NCBI RefSeq assembly: GCF_009646335.1
Contig: NZ_WJBU01000005.1
Span: 272,941-336,940 of the forward strand
DNA length: 64,000 nt
DNA from: Caenimonas koreensis DSM 17982
GTDB taxonomy: Bacteria > Pseudomonadota > Gammaproteobacteria > Burkholderiales > Burkholderiaceae_C
Reading direction: 5' to 3'
The translations under genes and the position numbers were made by a program. Shown here piece by piece: positions 60,001 to 64,000 of the stretch. Under the pieces are notes generated by a model. The model was not told the DNA's origin. It was given only the letters and a program-made list of their open reading frames with translations, and searched no databases. Each line of letters opens with the position of its first letter. The stretch's first letter is position 1.

Positions 60001-63000
60001 AAGCGCGTGCGGATCTGCCTGCCCAGTGCGTCGTACTCATAGCTCGTCGTGCGTTGCTCGGGCCGGCCCACTGCCTCGGTACGCGAGAGCAAATTACCTG
60101 CCGCGTCATAGGTGTTGGTCGTGCGGATCACGCGTGCAGCCGTCGTCATCACCAGACCGCTCGTGACGCTGGTGACGTCCACGCTGGGCGTGTACTCGTC
60201 GGTCAGGCGGCCTGCAGCGTCGTACTCGTACGTCCAGATCGCATTGCGTTTATTCTGGAACGTGAGTTTGTTGCCCACGCCGTCATAGGTGTAGCGCTCG
60301 GTTTGGCCGAGCGCGTCGGTCACGCTGCTTGTGCGGCCCGCGCCGTCGTAGGTGTATGTCGTCGTTCGCGCGGTGATGCCTGCGCCGCTGTCCGTGATGG
60401 CAGTCGAGCGGTTCAGGCCGTCATAGGCATAGCTCGTGATGTGACCCGCGCCGTCGGTCGTCGTAGCGATTCGGTTCGCCTTGTCGAACGTTTGCGCCTG
60501 CACGCGGTTCGCCGTTGATGTTTTCACCAGCGCCGCGTTGATCTCGTCGCACGTGGCCGTCTTGCTCAACGCATTGAACTTCGCAGCGTCGATCACGTTC
60601 GCGTACTGCGTGATGCTCTTCACATTGCCCGCGCCGTCATAACTGCGCTCTGCGACTGCGCCGGTCGCGTCCACGGTGAACACGAGCCGGTTCGCTGCGT
60701 CGTACGCCATGCGCGTGATGCGGTCGTTGCCGTCTTCAGCAGGAGTGCCCTGCGCCCGCGGCACGCCCGGGGCGGGTGCTGCGCCAAGCTTGGCGTACTG
60801 GATGCTCGCCGTGATGTTGCCCGCCTTGTCGTACACGGTGCCGGTGATGGTGCCGAGCGAATCAACGGCGTAGATCTGCCGGCCCGCCGCGTCATACGTG
60901 TAGTTGGTGATGCGGTCCTTGCCAGAGCTCGCATACGTAGAGTTCACCGCTGCTAGCGCCACGCTCGTGCCCGGTGTGATAGCTGTGGCGAATTGAACCA
61001 GCTGCGTGACGTTGCCGTCCTTGTCGTAGTAGCGGCGTGTGACGCCGCCTACCCCGTCCACGCTCCAGATCAGGCGGTTGTCTGAGTCGTAGGTGTATGT
61101 GGTGATGGCGTCTGGCGTCGTCGCCGCTGCGCCGGGAATGACCTGTGTCGTGCCGTTGAACGTGGCCGGGTCAATGGCCTTGGCGTACATGCGCTGCTGC
61201 GTGAGGTTGCCGTCCAGGTCGTATTGGAATGTCGTCACCGCGCCCGCACCGTCCACCGTGTAGATCGCGCGGTTGAAGCTGTCGTACATCGTGCGCGTGC
61301 GGCGGTCGTCCACGTGGTCCGTCGTGACGAGGTTGGTGGGCGTCCAGCCCGCAGCCACACGATTGACATAGGCACGGCGCTCAATGACATTGCCGTTGCC
61401 GTCGTACCAGAAGCGCTCTGCCTCGTTCAAGCCGTTGACCGTTGCCGTGAGGCGGCCGTCCATGTCATAGACGCGGTAGATCGTCTGGTCGCCCGCGTCG
61501 CCCATCACAGCGGCGATGCGTTGGGTCACTTCTGCGAGCGTCGTTGTTGCGGTGACGCCTGCGATGGTTTTGGCAAGGCGCGTGGTTTGTACCTCTCGCC
61601 CATTGGCGTCATACGCGCTGTACTGCACGTTGCCTGCACCGTCGACCGAGCCGAGGGTGTCGCCGAACGCGTTGTAGTGGTAATACGTCGTGTTGCCGTT
61701 GGCATCCTTGGTCGACGAGACGCGCCCATCGCGCAGGTACTTGTAGTCAATGCGCGCGTCTTGCCCTGCGGTCTGCAAGCTGCTCACGAGCGCGGCAGCG
61801 CCCGCCACATTCACCAGGCCGCCGCTGAGCGTGGCGAGCACGTCGGCCGTTGCCCTCTTCTGCGTGTAGCGGATCTCAGCGAGCTTGTTGTCCAGCGTGT
61901 CGTAGTCGATCTCGCTCACGCCGCCGGTGGCATCCACCGTGTAGACCAGGCGATTTTCTGGGTCGTAGAAGAACAGGGTTTTGTTGCCCGCGCCATCAGT
62001 GGTGCTGATGCGCCGGCCTGCGAGGTCGTAGGCGTGCGTGAGGGTGCGGCCGTCTGCGGTGGTCTCTGCAATGAGGCGGCCCAGGTCGTCGTAGGCGAGC
62101 GTGACGGCGACGCGTTCATTCGTCAGGCCCACCGAGGTTTTTGTTTGCGTGAGCAGGCCCAGCGTGTTGTACGTGTGCTCGGTCTTGGTGCCGCTTGCAT
62201 CAAGTTCTTGCGTGCAGCGGCCCAGCGCGTCGTAGCTCAGGCTCGTCGTCAGGTCCTGGCCGGCAGTGGCGGCTGGCTTGAAGTCGCTCAGCTTGGATGA
62301 CCAGGTGAATGTGCTGGTGACCTTCTTGACGTAACGCGTGGTCGAGGTTTGACGGCCCGCGAGGTCGTAGCCGTATTCGGTGTAGTTTTTATTGGCATCG
62401 ACTTGCGCGATGAGCTGACCCTTGCCGTCGCGCAAGTACATCGTGGTTTCGTCTTGGGTGCTGGCGCCCGCGCCTGTGACTAATGCGGCGAGCGTGCCTG
62501 TGGCTCGCTGCGCAGTGGGAGTCAGGTTGTACGAGCGCTTGGTCTGCACCAGCTGGCCCGCCGCGTCGTAGGTCATCTGTGTGACGTAGCCAGCTGCGTC
62601 GAGCGTGCCAATGAGCAGGTTGTCTGCGTCGTAGAAGTTGCGCGTGACGCGGTCGCTCAGCAGGTCGGGTGTGGGCGCAATGGCAGAGGGCAAGGGCTTG
62701 TTGCCCAGAGCGGCCATTTGAGTGGCCGTCAGGCGCGTGGCGTATTCCTTGGTTGACAGTAGCAGCGACGCACCGTCGTACGTGAACTCGACGACTGAGC
62801 CCTCGGCGCTGACGGTCTTGACCAGTCGCCCGGCAGCGTCATAGGCGCGCCACGTGCTTTGATCCGTCAACGTCAAGGCTGCCGGGCGGATCGTGTCGAT
62901 GACGGGAGCCAGGGCATTGCCTGCTGCATCCACCAGCTTCGTGAGGACTACCGCCGTCGTGTACTTGACCGTGCGCGAGAGCCGGTCCGCCGCGTCGTAC

Positions 63001-64000
63001 ATGTATTCGACCAGCGTGCCATCACCATCTACTTCACCGGCTAACCGTCCCTGCGTGTCATAGACCTTGAAGGTGCGAACGCCTGTCGCATCCGTCGTCA
63101 TGACCAAGCGGTCGTCCTTGTCATACGCGTACTGCGTCGTCCCCAGGTTCGCCAGCGCTGCGTTTGTGTTGTAAACACTCAGCACATTACCTGCGCGATC
63201 TGTGGTGCTGATGCTCGTCTGGTTGTTCGCCAGCTTCACCTTGGTTTGCATCAGCGCGTCGTCGTAGCTCGTGAGCGTGACTTCGCCCAGCGCATTCGTC
63301 ACCTGCAGCAGGCGGCCCAGGCCGTCGTACACGTTCGTGGTCACGCCTGAGGTTGATCCCGTCGCACCGGGTTGGGTTGTCGTCCACACCAAGCCTTGTG
63401 TCGTGTACGTGTAGCTGGTAGTGGTCTTGCCTGCAGCCAGACCTGCTCGAAGTGCGTCCACGCCTACATACGTCGTCTTCGACTCCAGCTGCCCCCGCGC
63501 GTCATAGCTCAGGTCGGTGCGCATGATGCCTTCGACGGGCTGGGTCTGCGCCCACGCGGCCAGTGCTGTCTCAGTGATCGCGCCCGTATACGTTGACTGG
63601 TCGTAAACAAAGATCGTCGTCGGCCCGACGCTGCCCACAGCGCCCGGCATCTTCACCGTCTGATATTCAGTCACTCGACCCTGCGCAGAGACGACGAAGC
63701 GCAGCTCGGCCGGTTTAGTTGCGTTGTAGATGTAGTTGGTGGTGGCTGGTGCGGCTGCTGGTGTCACCGGGCCTTGCGTGCTCGCGGCCACGTGATACAC
63801 GGTCTCCGTCTTGAGCGTGTTGTTCGCGTTGTACGTGCGCTCGATGGTGTTGCCCGCTGCATCGCGCTGCGATTGCTGGTTGCCTCGCGTGTCGTAGCTG
63901 AATGTGGTGGTCTGGCCTGCGCCGTCGGTCACGCTCGCTACGTCATCGACGTTGGCATTCACGTAAGAGAAGGCGTGCTCCAGTTGCCCACCGACGTCAA
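54063..64000 (-). CDS. Giant RHS/YD-repeat toxin, 3' part (5' end outside window)
   Basis: At least 3311 residues of YD-repeat protein are visible and the frame is open at base 64000 ([18 protein letters not shown]), so the start lies upstream. More than 2400 residues are YD units (YDxxGR/N type). These are followed by [16 protein letters not shown] and a LysM-like module ([19 protein letters not shown] ... LNLPN, 56040-56190). A hydrophobic segment ([19 protein letters not shown]) comes next, then Ala/Gly-rich repeats (GLQ-NWKGVA) and a linker. The unique tip is 54063-54400 ([49 protein letters not shown]). The usual RHS core DPxGL autoproteolysis motif was not found near the tip. Two small immunity candidates follow. 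Tip chemistry is unknown. Confidence 0.9.
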   Translation of the reverse strand, partial: DVGGQLEHAFSYVNANVDDVASVTDGAGQTTTFSYDTRGNQQSQRDAAGNTIERTYNANNTLKTETVYHVAASTQGPVTPAAAPATTNYIYNATKPAELRFVVSAQGRVTEYQTVKMPGAVGSVGPTTIFVYDQSTYTGAITETALAAWAQTQPVEGIMRTDLSYDARGQLESKTTYVGVDALRAGLAAGKTTTSYTYTTQGLVWTTTQPGATGSTSGVTTNVYDGLGRLLQVTNALGEVTLTSYDDALMQTKVKLANNQTSISTTDRAGNVLSVYNTNAALANLGTTQYAYDKDDRLVMTTDATGVRTFKVYDTQGRLAGEVDGDGTLVEYMYDAADRLSRTVKYTTAVVLTKLVDAAGNALAPVIDTIRPAALTLTDQSTWRAYDAAGRLVKTVSAEGSVVEFTYDGASLLLSTKEYATRLTATQMAALGNKPLPSAIAPTPDLLSDRVTRNFYDADNLLIGTLDAAGYVTQMTYDAAGQLVQTKRSYNLTPTAQRATGTLAALVTGAGASTQDETTMYLRDGKGQLIAQVDANKNYTEYGYDLAGRQTSTTRYVKKVTSTFTWSSKLSDFKPAATAGQDLTTSLSYDALGRCTQELDASGTKTEHTYNTLGLLTQTKTSVGLTNERVAVTLAYDDLGRLIAETTADGRTLTHAYDLAGRRISTTDGAGNKTLFFYDPENRLVYTVDATGGVSEIDYDTLDNKLAEIRYTQKRATADVLATLSGGLVNVAGAAALVSSLQTAGQDARIDYKYLRDGRVSSTKDANGNTTYYHYNAFGDTLGSVDGAGNVQYSAYDANGREVQTTRLAKTIAGVTATTTLAEVTQRIAAVMGDAGDQTIYRVYDMDGRLTATVNGLNEAERFWYDGNGNVIERRAYVNRVAAGWTPTNLVTTDHVDDRRTRTMYDSFNRAIYTVDGAGAVTTFQYDLDGNLTQQRMYAKAIDPATFNGTTQVIPGAAATTPDAITTYTYDSDNRLIWSVDGVGGVTRRYYDKDGNVTQLVQFATAITPGTSVALAAVNSTYASSGKDRITNYTYDAAGRQIYAVDSLGTITGTVYDKAGNITASIQYAKLGAAPAPGVPRAQGTPAEDGNDRITRMAYDAANRLVFTVDATGAVAERSYDGAGNVKSITQYANVIDAAKFNALSKTATCDEINAALVKTSTANRVQAQTFDKANRIATTTDGAGHITSYAYDGLNRSTAITDSGAGITARTTTYTYDGAGRTSSVTDALGQTERYTYDGVGNKLTFQNKRNAIWTYEYDAAGRLTDEYTPSVDVTSVTSGLVMTTAARVIRTTNTYDAAGNLLSRTEAVGRPEQRTTSYEYDALGRQIRTRFPNVAVYVAETDAAIAVNGQSNVATRTDAAVAGGIYTETTYDALGNAIRNRDVGGALSYKVYDQLGRVTYDVDAMRYVTGYTLDVFGGTTTLTRYANAMTLTGTETSLNTADMTSAKLVKDSAADRVLLTTYDRMGRVDSVTEPTVDVFDPEATGAAQYYRAGALTDNFYNAFGELIQVARFKSAGTASTAAYNQFNYYDNAGRLTATVDGANYLTTNSYDVLGNVTQTTEYAKALTGTITAATKPAAPPTSTTDRTTTFEYDSLNRKKTETRLNVEVTDQDTFVTSSTNVVTRYGYDATGNVVTTETADGVTGNYYDLLGRITAVTKPVRAGETSGTITPLTVYKRDIYGNAVVQIDYANGTAVVANPSAADAVNDRTSYSFFDIDGHATRTVDANGADRYASYDVYGRVVKQWQTLGTGTASATIFHAYKYDALGRLTRDITPTNNAVDSAVVSTDIKYNAFGDIIAKGVNGNTSEYYDYDKAGRLWRTNADNGVATIFLYDRLGNRTAQIQSSGAAYNDADLRAAGVTAASAAADTSLRRTNTRYDALGRVLQQSRIAPGSVTATVNQTYDRWGNVLTISDARNSLWVTRYEYNANSQLTRQYVPNDAGAAQLSSVVYYDKMGRQVGVREYINATTSNLNRMRYDTQGNLVEERHADGGIVANSFNVFGERTTNIDAEGNKTTYTYNKAGLQTSTTHWGKSLGGGAYSGFTIYTASHNTLDLTVQLTQTTGNITESTGWDLAGRMTSQTNGAGNVTRYTYDLRGNVTSVTLPTGTKQSTSTYDSRDRKTSDTDALGSITKWSYDYFGHVLSHTDIGEARYEYKYDNAMQMKSQTNTRGQSLLYGYDGAGQMTQVVDTANGMQTTDYTYDLSGHKLSEHVAVTQNGSRITVQDNHMSYDSLGRLRWMADDHIQARMDYDLVGNRTSVTTHVVNTVGMTDEVTDTARYYQYDAMNRMTVVDGNDATGLILPSQGHEITYDKNGNRLTDRTGGKQITKIVTSHKANGEDLYGYIAGNGIATEKYTYDGLNRLATISRDDGELINDPGTTWLLIDKRQYDAASRVTRTGGLGDLPKDYLKVLYGKDANENPLAGNGSQQRESSYNANGQLIVQEVTGYNNTAGYSTFNNAIDAAGNITQYKVKTGSVTNTYDTTLVKLEGYKEASVKGTSTYLEPGSTTSTYDTNGYLKSVDSTLDADDRTFINDVRGQVLATQQGTRLLREFIVNGEVLAQYGQGVDRVTARDKDGNPIFNDNIADFQLGYKSITPSYPNASPGTYTVQTGDTLRSIAQSAYGDSKRWYQIAEANGISSDAQLRVGVSLNLPNLVGTSHNDAGTFALYDPSKIVGDTSPYLALPPQPSDNFFAQVLMMAVAVLVAVYTAGAAAQLLSVTAPATAGGAAAGTVAATMELGGAVFAGTATGTAASTLGAGASVFAAGAIGAAAGSVASQLVGIAAGLQNRLDWKGVALSAIGGGVGAALPPGPTMTTAVLRAVETSALTQGIAVVTGLQKSFNWKGVAASAAGAAVGKLASDSFKSAADTFGARLMTGMAAGATAAAFRGGRVSVQQVAVDAFGNSIGASLAYGSSSAQSDLATGDFTRADRANDPYSMGYQNARGDIISNAEQLARVMDAGPMLADASSVLRLSQGGTTAGDEEYYGNIINALKARDAQKQAASASYRAAEAQATTNLYASGAGNVRETTGLGQDVWIPHDGGGTLVGQRMTAAEAAAFDAGQDSAIKQIYDGTNDNLRGLVENAQDQYVQNGAQSNGWRYGLNAAGYVASEFFPRSVGQAAFDAIGGPVIGRAVGWGTGVAVNAFPVLGREVGSFAGRAAEQAATRARVLSNIADTRAGNAASKFEIHLARTDQVRWGYGADEWRLTTLKAGDRVIGGLPGQSSYYTSAATLEASKGSRATLFQSLQVARHPELGYRPMVGEYEVVKSATVPTGVTTANPGHGSGGGDQFFIRHFQASLKLIRQIPLGQ

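Noticed and set aside
58467..60518. A 683-residue open frame on the plus strand opposite the giant RHS gene
   Set aside because: It is the antisense shadow of GC-rich YD repeats; its Val/Arg/His-rich sequence has no domain, signal or ribosome site.
56600..64000. Periodic spaced DNA repeats that could suggest a CRISPR array
   Set aside because: The periodicity comes from degenerate YD-repeat codons in an open frame; there are no identical short repeats with unique spacers.

Overview
The window is high-GC DNA from a betaproteobacterium, most likely order Burkholderiales and Comamonadaceae-like. This rests on GC-rich codon use, the tkt-gap gene order, a burkholderial-type phosphonate gene set (phnR, phnA, phnY, phnS/T/V, phnW), and interspersed palindromes of the CCCCCTCAAGGGGG and ATTGCGGG-CCTGA-CCCGCAAT types. 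No rRNA, tRNA or CRISPR array was seen.

Layout. (1) 1-15262: chromosomal housekeeping and regulation. It holds the end of transketolase, a secreted TonB-C-like protein, gap, an ECF sigma / anti-sigma / secreted-protein operon, a pirin, a 1762-residue Ser/Thr-kinase + AAA ATPase + GAF + histidine-kinase protein, a SlyD-like isomerase, a ProQ/FinO RNA chaperone, a glycosyltransferase and an EF-G-like GTPase. (2) 15263-21832: an RHS polymorphic toxin with signal peptide, an overlapping immunity candidate, a DUF6980-like small protein, a 27-bp tandem repeat and a decayed IS3-family OrfA. (3) 21833-42413: a 2-aminoethylphosphonate (2-AEP) catabolic region in two divergent blocks. The minus-strand block is phnR-phnA-phnY-HD oxygenase-EamA transporter-FkbM methyltransferase-dimethylglycine-dehydrogenase-like flavoprotein. 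The plus-strand block is phnS-phnT-phnV-phnW followed by a tightly coupled run: glutamine-synthetase-like ligase, M20 hydrolase, GNAT, Fe-ADH, PuuD-like amidase, aldehyde dehydrogenase and HAD phosphatase.

(4) 42414-64000: a second, much larger polymorphic-toxin locus on the minus strand. A giant YD-repeat protein (5' end outside the window) carries a LysM-like segment, a hydrophobic region and a C-terminal tip, followed by two small immunity candidates. Downstream lie two displaced, start-codon-less copies of its 3' end, each with a different tip and its own immunity candidate. A type III-like restriction-modification pair sits between these two copies, and more small orphan genes follow the last one.

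How it works together. PhnS/T/V would import 2-AEP, PhnW would transaminate it to phosphonoacetaldehyde, PhnY oxidise that to phosphonoacetate and PhnA hydrolyse it to acetate and phosphate, under a GntR-type regulator with a candidate operator between the blocks. The genes after phnW look like a gamma-glutamylation route for an amine or amino alcohol (ligase, alcohol dehydrogenase, aldehyde dehydrogenase, gamma-glutamyl hydrolase), coupling to phosphonate use being an inference. The giant RHS locus looks like a switchable toxin-tip bank, with near-identical DNA at the cassette joins that would allow recombination.
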